Under the pieces are notes generated by a model that saw only the letters and a program-made list of their open reading frames with translations, was not told the DNA's origin and did not search any database. A program made the position numbers and the translations under genes. Shown one piece after another: positions 24,401-36,400 of a stretch of 64,000 nucleotides of DNA. Source of the stretch: Tridacna crocea (taxonomy: Eukaryota; Mollusca; Bivalvia; Cardiida; Cardiidae). The stretch is taken from contig OX031069.1 in the NCBI GenBank assembly GCA_943736015.1, forward strand, positions 25,549,235-25,613,234. Reading direction: 5' to 3'. Position 1 is the first letter of the stretch. Each line of letters begins with the position of its first letter.

Positions 24401-27400
24401 CAAAACAAATTTCAAATTTTCTGTCACTTTTATTTTGTCGTCTGCAAATGCTTTCAATTTGGACAAGCCTAAAATTGGGCTGGTCTAGTAATGAGTTAAA
24501 CTAATTATTCACAATGGTCTTTAACCTGTTGCAGATTGCATGGTTATTAATTACTTTGCAAATATTTTTTATAATTTGAGAGTCAGTTTGGTTGAGATGA
24601 AAAACCTTAGGACTGTTTTTTCAGCTAACCTGAGCACAACATGCTCAAGGGAAGCTTTTAGGATCACCTGGTGTCTGTCATCCGTCATGTGTCATCAACA
24701 ATTCTTTAACTCTTTACCACACGACAAAATTTTAGACTGGTCCAAATTGAAAGCATTTGCAGATGACAAAATAAAAGTGACTGAAAATTTGAAAATTGTT
24801 TTGTGAAGGGTAGAAAACATTGTGGGAAAAGGAGAAAATATTGGTTACCGGCATTTTCTCCTTTTCCCATAGTGTTTTCAAAAGGGTTCTTTCTCAGGGG
24901 TGTCAAAAGTAGGGAGTGTGTGGTAATGGGTTAAACATCAACTTCTCCAAAACCGCTGGACCAATATGGACCAAACTTGGCTGGAATGTTCCTTGGGAGG
25001 TCCTCTTTGAAAATTGTTCACAGAATTTGATTACGTCAAAAGTTTTGGTTGCAATGGCAACCAAACAGTTTTCTAAGAAATTCTTTAAAAATCTTCTTCT
25101 CTGAAACAGCTGGCCAGATTTTAAAATAATTTCACAGAGATGTTCCTTAACGTAGTGGACCCGTAATAGAAAACAGCTATTTCCACTATAATATTACCCT
25201 AGAAAATTTGCTAAGATTAAAAATGAGCACTATTGTACTACTTTCAACGAGCCACTTTTTCTTTTTTGTCCTTCCTTGAATTATCATTTATAAATCTATA
25301 ACTACTATAATTTCATTACAAATGGATATGATAATTACCTCCCTTTTCTGGAAACTAACAAAATTATCAACAAATAATTTCAAGACGGACCTCGAAGGTA
25401 TTTCTGTTCGGTTAAAAATGTGCAATAGTATCATATCTGTACAAAATATGTCTTATCAACTGTCCAGAAATTTTATGCCATGCTGCACTATGCCTAATAT
25501 TACAGGACCACTACCTTAAGTGACCCTTTCCAAAACTTTTTCGTGAAATTTTGATCAGTCAAGAAACATGACTCTGGTGAATGGGGGCTATTTGCACTAT
25601 ACAGGAATGAAGAAATTATAAAAAATTATTCTTCTCAGAAACCGCTGGTCAGATTTTGAAATAATTTCTCGGGGATGTTCTATGGGTGACCCTTTTCAAA
25701 AATTGTTTGCGAAATTTCAATCTGTCAAGAAACATGGCTCTGGTGAATGGGGGCTACTTGTACTTATATGGACATGCAGAAATTCTTGAAAATTTTTACT
25801 TCTTTGAAACGGCTGATCAGATATTGAAAAAAGTTGACAGAGATGTTCCTTGGGTGACCCTTTTAAAAACCTGTTTGCGAAATTTTGATTTGCCAAGAAA
25901 TATGGCTCAGGTGAATTGGGGCTACTTGCACTATATGGAAATGAAGAATTTCTTGAAAATTCACCTTCTCCGAAACCCATGATCAGATTTTAAAATAATT
26001 TCAAAGCAATGTTCCTTGGGTGACCATTTTCAAAAATGTTTGCGAAATTCTGATCCATCAAGAAACATGGCTCTGGTAAATGGGGTCCACTTGCACTATT
26101 CGGACATGAAGAAATTCTTGAAAATTCTTCTTCACTGAAATGGTTGGTCAGATTTTGAAATGATTTCACAGAGATGTCCCTTATGTGTCCCTTTTCAAAA
26201 ATTGTCAAGTGCTAGCATCGGTGTGCAGTGGCACTGTTTCAGTAAGTTCCAAGTAATAGAGGTGACCAATGACATACATTTAATATTGTTTTGGGTATAT
26301 TATGTCTGGCTATATGCCATCATGGATATATTAAAGAAAAAGAAAAATGAAAAGATGTGACTTGGTGGGAAGCTGCCTATTACAAGTAACTGCATTTGCT
26401 CAACTAAATTGCAGACTAGTCAAAATCGAAGAATTGCTGAAAACTAATCAAATTTGACTTACAGTAAACCATTAAATTTGAGTCTAATTGGAAGAAAACC
26501 TTGAGTAATAAAAAATGAGTTTTTCTTTCTTTCAGCTCTGTTTTCCAAAGCTGTTTGAATTAGGTAAAAGCAAGATTGCCCTGTAAAAGGGTGATGACCA
26601 TCTATCAGTCCCAAAATATCAAGGTTTCACCATTAGTGCGACTTTCAGGACCTTCAGTCCTTTGATTTGAAATTTGTTTTGTGAAGAGTAGAAAACATTG
26701 TGGGAAAAGGAGAAAATGCTGGTTACCAGTATTTTCTCCTTTTCCCTCAATGTTTTCTAAAGGCGTCTTTCTCAGGGTTGTCAAAAATAAGGATTGAGAG
26801 GTAATGGGTTAAGAAAACATTATGGGAATAGGAGACAACTTATCTTTTCCAACAATGCTTTCCTTCCCATTGTAAAAGAATTTCAGCTCAGTTTGTAGTA
26901 TGTCCTCTGCAGATGCATTCAGATTCAAAGTGTCTTTTTTCTGCTATTCATCTTCGTAAGGCAAGGGTGACAAGCCACTATGCCACTCTACCCTTGGCAG
27001 ATCTTGACTGGATCAATACTTTTGACAGATACATTCAGCTCCCTTTTTACAGAGTATGGCTCATTTGTCAATGGTATTTAAAGCTTTTATGTTTGTTTAT
27101 TGCAGCAGATCACATTTAAAGGTGGCCCTTCAGATTTTCGGACGAAAATTTTACAAAAGTACACAAAAATCGTCCTTATACTCCCAAAGCCTTTTAATTT
27201 TCATTCATTAAAACCCAGTAATCGAAAACCGTCCGATAACACGAGAAATTAGAGATTTACTACGGCCCAGGTTGACACCAGCGGGAGACACATTCTATTT
27301 TCAGATGATCAGTTGGCTCATTTACTTACAGGAATACACAGAGGAAGCTTCAACCATAGCGTCCGAAGTAGACATTATGGAAAATAATTATTACATGTTT

Positions 27401-30400
27401 GTTATGATAGGGAATTTAAGCGTTATGGGTCACGTGCCAGTCACTTGACATTCCCACAATGCTTTATTGATTTTTGGCGCGAAATCTAAAAATAGCTTAA
27501 GAGGCTACGTAGCCTTTTAAGGGAATACCATCAAAAATTTTTTTTTTGTAATTTTATGAATCTTAATTATTGATGATTTGTATTATTTTTTCAAATGAAT
27601 TTCAGTGATATATATTTTTTTTAATTTGATGAGATGTAAAAATTCTAAATACCCACCTTTAAATCACTTTAGCACAGGGAGAAATTTTACATTTTGTGAT
27701 AAATTGTCATTTCAGGGTGAAAGATGTTCTGATCAAATCCAACGTGATTCTGGAAGCTTTCGGAAATGCCAAAACCAATAGGAACGACAATTCCAGTCGG
27801 TTTGGAAAATACATGGACATCAACTTTGACTTTAAAGGGGACCCTATTGGTGGACACATCAATAATTATCTGCTGGAAAAGGTAAGCTGGAGAGTCTATA
27901 GGAGGGAGGGAAGGTGGAAGAGGGTCGGCTGAATGAGTAGGAGGAGAGAGGGAGGGAGAGAGAGAAAGAGAGAGACGGAGAGAGAGACATAAGAGAGAGA
28001 GGTGTTTACATACACAAGGAGATAATGACACAGAAAGGAGAGGGACATATAGAGCTTGAAAAACAGAAAGAAATGTATGTACATGGACCATAACTTTTAG
28101 CATTATTGCAAAGGGTCCCTGTGTTAGCTTATCATAAGTCCAATTTTTAATAAGTAAAATAAAACTGTAGAAGACATATTAACCCATTACCACACACTCC
28201 CTACTTTTGACGACCCTGAGAAAGAAGCCTTGGGAAAACATTGTGGGAAAAGGAGAAAATGCTGGTAATCAGCATTTTCTTTTTTTCCCAAAATGTTTTC
28301 TACTGTTCATGAAACAAAATTCAAATTTTCACTAATTTTTCTTTTGTCGTCTGCAAATGCTTTGGATTTGGACACGCCTAAAATATTGTTCTTTGGTAAT
28401 GAGGTTTAACCCATTACCACACAATCCCTACTTTTGACGACCCTGAGAAAGAAGCCTTGGGAAAACATTGTGGGAAAAGGAGAAAATGCTGGTAACCAGC
28501 ATTTTCTCCTTTTCCCACAATGTTTTCTACCCTTCATGAAACAATATTTCAAATTTTCAGTCATTTTTCTTTTGTCGTCTGCAAATGCTTTGGATTTGGA
28601 CACGCCTAAAATATTGTTGTTTGGTAATGAGTTAATCAAAACTCTACTGATTGAATGGAGTGTGTCTTTGATAGGTTAGAAAAAGGAAGTTAGGCAAGAA
28701 GAAAATACTTTAACCCATTACCACACAATTACCACACAATCCCTACTTTTGACGCCCCTGAGAAAGAAGCTTTAGAAAACATTGTTGAGAAAGAAAGAAA
28801 TGCTGAGAAAGAAGCTTTAGAAAACATTGTTGGAAAAGGAGAAAATGCTGGTAAACAGCATTTTCTCCTTTTTCCAACACTTTTTCTACCCTTCACAAGA
28901 CAAATTTCAAATTTTCAGTCACTTTTATTTTGTTGTCTGCAAATGCTTTCAATTTGGAAAATCCTAAAATTTTTTCGGTAATGAGTTAACTCTTTACTAC
29001 ACAAGAAAATTTTAGACTGGTCCAAATTGAAAGCATTTGCAGACGACAAAATCAAGGTGACTGAAAAATTGAAATTTGTTCTGGGAAGGGTAGAAAGCAC
29101 TGTGAGAAAAGGAGAAAATGCTGGTTACCAGCATTTTCTCCTTTTCCCACAGTGTTTTCAAAAGGCTTCTTTCTCAGGGGCATCAAAAGTAGGGATTGTG
29201 TGGTAATGGGTTAAAAGATACTTTCATGTAAAAATCGAAGACATTATTATTGATATGTGTAAAATTTTGTTTTCTGGTTAAGTTCCTATTAATTCTTCCC
29301 ATCCTGTGAGAGTATCTTGACAGATAAATGTATGTTTTGTTTCAGTCCCGAGTGGTATTTCAACAGAAAGGGGAACGCAACTTCCATTCATTCTACCAGC
29401 TCATCATGGGGGCTACAGATCAGAAGTTGGCAGAAATGCAACTGAAAAGGGATCCAGATGCCTATCATTACATACGACAAGGAGGGGAAGTGAAGGTAAA
29501 CTGAGCTTTTGATTGGCTTAAAACTGTTAAGTCCTGTTTGTGATTTAACTTTGTTAGAGATTTGCTGCATTACTTAGACCTATAACCTGTAGGCCAAAAG
29601 TTCAAGCCTCAGTGGAAGTCTTGTTTGAGTGTCCAAAATGTTTGAGTGTCCATGGGCAAGACACTTCAAAGACTAGCCTTGAACTGGTGAAACCCCATCT
29701 TCGCAAGCCAAGGGTGACGATCCACTATGCTACTCTACCCTTGGAGGATCAAGCCTGATTTGGACATTCCCCCGATATGCATTTTCATTGGTTGCAGCTA
29801 GATCTAACTGTAGGAATCAAATCGCTCGTAGCATTTCATCTTTGATTAAAATAGAACAAGGTCGCGACCTTTCGGATTAAAGATAGAATTTAAACATGAA
29901 TACCTGCGTGGATGTGTGCAGGATCTGTAATGATTTATTACTGAAAAAAACATAGACGAACAATATTTACAGAAAGTTTCAGTGTGACCAATCAATTATC
30001 AGAGGTTTTAGGCTATATCCCAGCACCTGACCATGGAATGTCGAAGTATGTTTGTGGTTATTGCTTCATGTTGAATTATTGTATTCTTAAGCGGTTTGTG
30101 TAAGGCTATTTCATTGGCTATAAGAAATATGATGTAAAGGGGGATAATAACCAGTATCCAATTGGGGCGTATCACGGAATCTTGAAATTGGGCTCAATCC
30201 ACCAAGGTAAGATCCATATAGTGATCGTAACTCTGGCTCGCGAAGAATTGTTCATCAGGATCGTTGAAACACAGATTGTATGGTAAATGGTCAACTGTAT
30301 GGAAAACCTCGTGAGAAAGTGCTTGGGAGTAGTAATTGCTTCTTTATCACCAATATTTCTCATCAATGTTAACTATCTGAAAACTGGTTGAATTTTTGTG

Positions 30401-33400
30401 ATAAATAGTTAATCCTCTACCACACAATCCTTGCTTTAAATGACCTGAGAAAGATGGCCTTTGAAAACAGGATGGGAAAAGGAGAAAATGCTGATAACCA
30501 GCATTTTCTCCATTTCCCATCATGTTTTCTACCTACCAGAAAGCAAGTTTTAATTTTTCAGTCAAATTTGAATGTTATCTGCAAATGCTTTGAATTTGGA
30601 CAAGTTTAAATCTTTGCCATCTGATAAAGAAGTAAGAATGCCGTTTTGAAAGACACATTGATAGTGCCTATTGGTGCTTTTGATTTAGACTGCATCGAAG
30701 AGAGACTAAAAATTGTGGAGAAAGGAGAAAATACTGGTTACTCGAATTTTCTCCTTTTTCCAAAATGCTTGCCACCATATCAAAGATAGAGAGACAGAAA
30801 TAATCTTATCAGATAAACATAATTAAATTTGTTTTTGAAGTGCTGTCCATTTGTACCAGTCTCAAATTCTGTCCCATGTTTAAGAGTTAGACAGCCAAGA
30901 CACAGAAATGTTGGTTACTATGGTTATTCTGCAATCTGTTACCATGTTCTGTTGCATTATGTCAGACACCATTTGCAATTAACTCTTTACCAAACAACAA
31001 AATGGTAGCTTTTGCAGATGACAAAATAAATGTGGCTCAAAAATTGAAATTTGTTTTGGCAAGGGCAGAAAACATTATGGGAAAAGGGGAAAATGCTGGT
31101 TACCAGCATTTTCCCCTTTTCTCACAATGTTTTCAAAAGGCTTCTATCCAAAGGTTGTCTAAAGTCATCATTATGTGGTAAAGGGTTAATGCAAATTGTG
31201 TGGCATATTATGAGTAATGTAAATGTAATGGGCATAATCACTGGTCATAAAAATGTCTTGTTTTGCAGCACAAAACAAAGGGAAAAAAAAACGTTTTCTT
31301 CTCAATTTGCTACATTGTTTTCTTTACGCTGTATCTGTGTATCCTTTTACATAATGTTGTTTTATTAGATGTCCCTTTACCCTTTGCCAAACAATCCCTG
31401 GTTTTTATGACCCTGAGATAGAAGCCTTTTGAAAACATAGTGGGAAAAGGAGAAAATACTGATAACCATCATTTTCTACTTTTCCCACAATGTTTTCTAC
31501 CCTGAAACCAATTTCAAATTTTGAGGTCTGTTTTCTTTGTTGTCTGCTGTGCTTACAACTTGGACCAGTCTGAAATTTTGTTGTTTTGTAAAGATTTAAC
31601 TTTTTACCAGATGACAAAAGTGTGGACTTCTCCAAACTGAAAACCTTTGCAGACGACAAAATTGATGTGACTCAAAAATCAAAATTTATTCTTGGAAAGG
31701 TAGAAAACATTGTGGGTATAGGATAAAATGCTGGTAACTAACATTTTCTCCTTGTCCCACATTGTTTTCAAAAGGCCTCCTTATCAAGGCAGTAAGAGCC
31801 TGGTATTCTTTGATAAAGGGTTAACTCTTTACCACAGTAATCCGCTGAGTTTTAGCAAACCCTGAAAAAGACAGATTTTGAACTCATTGTTGGAAAATGG
31901 AAAAATGCAGGTGACCAGCATTTTCTCTTTTTCCCACAATGTTTTCTACACTGTCAAAGATGGAAATCATTATTTCAGCCACATTTAATTTACTGCAATT
32001 AAATGATTTCAATATGTTCGTGTCCAAAATATTGTTGTTTGGTAAGGGTTTAAGCATTTAATTAACTCATTACCAAACAACAATATTTTAGGCTTGTTCA
32101 AATCGAAAGCATTAAATTTTGCAGATGACGAAATAAAAGTGACTGAAAATTTGAAATGTTTGTGAAGGGTAGCAGTTTCTCCTTTTCCCACAATGTTTTC
32201 TAAAGGCTTCTTTCTCAGGGGCATCAAAAGTAGGGATTGTGCGGAAATGGGTTAAGCAATTAGCACAACGACATGTCCTTTTTACAGATGTTGTCGATCA
32301 AGATTAGACTGCTTTGAACTTACATTCTGATCTTGATACATATGATAAGATATGGTTACTGATTGTGGTATTCTGTCCAAAATTATTTTTAAAAGGATAA
32401 TTTGCGCACTTTTTCTTGTCTGGAAAAAAGAAATGAACATGTCTGCTTTCTTTGTCTAGCCATGGAACTTTTTAACCCTTTACCACACAATCCCTGCTTT
32501 TAACACACCTGTGAAAGAAGCTTTATGAAAATATTGTGGGAAAAGAAGAAAATGCTGGTAACCAGCATTTTATCCCTTTTCCAACAATGTTTTTCTACTG
32601 TCCTAAAATGTATTTCAATTCTTTAGTCACATTCATTTCCTTGTCCGCAAAATAATGCTTTGAATTTGGACCAGTCTAAATTTTTGATGTATTGGAAACA
32701 GTTAACCCATTACCACACAATCCCTACTTTTGACGCCCTAGAGAAAGACGCCTTTAGAAAACATTGTGGGAACAGGAGAAAATGCTGGTAACCAGCATTT
32801 TCTCCTTTTCCCACAATGTTTTCTACCCTTCACAAGACAAATTTCAATTTTTCTGTCACTTATATTTTGCCGTCTGCAAATGCTTCGATTTGGACAATCC
32901 TAAAATGTTGTCGTTTGGTAATGAGTTAAGCGGTATTATTGAACTCTGTTTCAAATTGAAAGCAATTGGGGGCTTGAAATCACATGTAGGTCAAAAGGAG
33001 ACTTCTGTCTTTAGAATGGTTGAAAAATTGTGGGAAAAGGAGAAAATGCTGGTTACCAGCATTTTCTCCTTTTCTCACAATATTTTCAAGAGAATTCTTC
33101 CTAGGGGTCATCGAAAGACTGAATTACGCAGTACAGGATTTAACCCGAGAGCCTCAAATGAAAAAAAAAAAGATCAATCCTTAGATCATTGAATAAGCCC
33201 TATATAGACATTTTCTTGCAAGAAATAAACACAATTACAATGTAAACGCAACTTTCTGTTGTCTTTTACTCTTCAAAGTAGACTCTTGTTTTACCCTTCT
33301 GAGCAATGGATAGTGTAGATCAGAAATCAGACTGGATGTTTTGTGAAGTCTGATCTTGATTTGCACTAGCTGCCAAGGCATCTGCACTTGTGAAGGTAAT

Positions 33401-36400
33401 GGAAGTGGTAAAAAACGGCTATTTACAGAAAATTTGAGCAGACTATTTCACAAAGAGAGTAGAAGTAAAAAATCCAAGGTCAGACTACAAGTACTTTGCA
33501 GTCTGATGCACATGTTGCATGTACTTTGATCTTCATCTATGCAACGACATGTACATTCTAAAGGCATTAAATTTTGAAATTCACTTTTGAACAGAGTAGA
33601 ATATAGGCTATATGAAGGCAGTGGGTAAATACAGAATTTTTGCTTTGTGTCATTTCAGTGTGCAACTATTAACGACCAATCAGACTACAGAAATGTGATG
33701 AATGCCATGAAAACACTGGGATTTGCGTTCAAGCATGCGGAAACATTATGGAAAGTAGTGGCAGCTGTGATTCTTCTGGTTTGTACACTAAAGTTTTCTC
33801 TAAAATCACCCTCTACATTATCTGTATTTCTGTATTTGCCATAGAATGGGACAAAGCCTAGTCACAGATCCTTTGATCAGGACCCATATTCAACCTACCA
33901 TTCAGAAGGACATTCTCAGTCTAATTCTCCAAGTTTGTCCAAACTTGAAAGTAATACAACTTCTGATTGGCTAAACCATTTGGTTTAGCCAATCAGAAGT
34001 TGTGTTACTTTCAAGTTTGGACAAACTTGAAGATTAAGACTGAAAATTGATTGGCTAAACCAAATAGTTTAGCCAATCAGAAGTTGTGTTACTTTCAAGT
34101 TTGGACAAACTTGAAGATTAAGACTGAGAATGTTCTTAAAAATGGTTGGTGAATATGACCCCCCCTGGCAGATCATTTTGTTAAAACTTCCTCCACTCTC
34201 CCTGCCTAAGAACATTAATGTACTTGGAGGTTTAATCAGGCTGTCTGCCTGTGGACATCCAAATAGGTCTATTTTACTTTTAGAATCAGCTTCCAGTAGA
34301 CCAAGATAACTTTTTTTGGCCCACTGGAAGCTCATAACAAGTTGGTAATGGCTGTCATTGTATCAAAACTTAGTGCAAATGTAGGTCAAACATGTCTAGG
34401 ACAAGGAGATGATAGGGAACATTTGTAGATTGCTAGGTTTATTGGTAGAAAAGTCTTTATACCCCTGCAAAACGAATTTTTCGGGGGTATACTGGAATCA
34501 GCCTGTCTGTCCGTGTGTCCATCTTTGTGTCCGTCCGTCGGTCTGTGTGTCCGTCTGTGTACGAAATACTAGTAATTTTGTGTCGCGAACTCCTCCTATA
34601 GTTTTCCTTCAATTGTATTGAAACTTTGCACATATACTGATCGTATATTTGAAGATTTGCAAGACGTAATGTTCAAGTGTCAACTATTTGTGGTTGAGGA
34701 ATTATCTCCCATTGAACTTAACACTTTTTTCTGTCAAAGTGCTGGCGGGGGTATAAAGTCACATTCAGTGATAGCTTTAGTTAACATGTCGATTTCGACA
34801 CACCTAGAATTTTGTCGTTAGGTAATGAGTTAACTCGTTACCAAACGACAACATTTTAGACTGGTCAAAATCGAAGGCATTTGCAGACATCAAAATAAAA
34901 GTGACTGAAAAACTGAAATTTGTTTTGTGAAGGGTAGAAAACATTGTGGGAAAAGGAGAAAATGCTGGTTACCAGCATTTTCTCCTTTTCCCACAATGTT
35001 TTCTAAAGACTACTCTCTCAGGGGCATCAAAAGTAGGGATTGTGTGGTAATGGGTTAATACGTACTGTATGTAGCAGAGTCAAAAGTAATAATATATTGT
35101 TTTGTATTCCTTTATAGAATGATCATGCCACTAATGAAAAAACATTTTCTAATTTTCTAGGGTAATGTGGAATTTCAAGCCCAGGATGATGTACATGACC
35201 TTGCCGAGGTCAAGGACAAAAAGATGATGAAGGGTATTGGTGGTTTGTTGGGGGTCACGGGAGAGGATTTGGAAAAAGCCTTGACACATAGAGTGATTGC
35301 TGCGGGTGGAAATGTTGTGGAGAAAGGACTTACAGTCTCAGAGGCTGTTTATGCCAGGGATGCCTTTGCAAAGGTTATTTTGGTTTTTGGCTTGGCTATG
35401 TTGTTCTTTGAAGAAAAAAAAAAATCAAGATACAGTCAACTCTCATTATGTCAAAATCGCTTATCTCAAAACTCCTGTTATGTCAAAGTGGAATCAATGT
35501 CCAAACTTTGAACCTCTTTATTTCATATTGATTTTAGTTTTTATCTCGAACCCATTGCATCCCAAAACCTGTTATGTCGAAGTAATTTGGAGAGCAATTT
35601 CGTACTTAGGATCATATTTTCATCCATATATCCGCTATTGTTTGTACATAATAAGGTGCCAAATTCACACGATGCTTCATTGTCTTAATTGATTCAATAG
35701 ATATCAGATTATAAAAGGTACAAATAAGTTTGTAGCAGTGGTTCATGTAAAATTTACATATCGTGAAAAATACACTGACTGGTGAGGCTTGTAAGTTTGT
35801 CTCTCTTGGTAATCCCTCGTATTTTAAGTCGGTCTTTCCTGTTTTAAGTCGGTCTGCATAAATGCGGCCTATTTATTATGTGAATGTGCATAAATGTCAT
35901 CAGAGATGCAACTTAATTTTCTTTTGATATGTTCTAATAAACCAGGGACAGAACTTTAAATTTCCGGGGGATAAAAGGTACGATACACAAACTCGACGTG
36001 AAGCCATTGTAAGAAAAAAAAAGAAAACATTTCAGAGGTTGTTCCACAATTCCACAATGGTATTTTATCCCCATTCTTGTTTTATGTCCCCAGAGATTCG
36101 AGATATCGAGAGTTGACTGTACTATCATTGCCCTGTGGTTGTCAGAGATATCTGCATCTGTGTTCTTGAGCAAAATTTTTCTCATATCAGTATAGTTACT
36201 GAAGATATTTACTCTAACTCTTTACCAAACAACAAATTTATAGAGTGGTCCAAATTGAAAGCATTTGCAGACGGCAAAATGAATGTGACTAAAGAATTGA
36301 AATTTGTTTTAGGAAGGTAGGAAAACATTATGGGAAAAGAAGAAAATGTTTTCTCCTTTTTCAACAATGTTTTCTACCCTCTACAAAACAAATTTCAAAT

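Larger units (their letters stand above)
24623..26204 (+). mobile_element. P3 pearl-like element, copy 1, with two nested insertions
   Basis: Starts AGCTAACCTGAGCACAACATG (5' hairpin), then about 160-bp core repeats containing GAAACMGCTGGYCAGATTTT and CTCTGGTGAATGGGGGCTA. It is interrupted by a TH copy (24706-24934) and by a second TTAA element (25147-25519). The 3' terminus is missing; homology ends near 26204. The copy at 42419-43659 gives the uninterrupted sequence for both sites. Confidence 0.75.

Noticed and set aside
27687..28103. 138-codon minus-strand ORF over exon 4
   Set aside because: It is the antisense of exon 4 plus the GA-rich run; low-complexity Ser/Leu/Pro translation.
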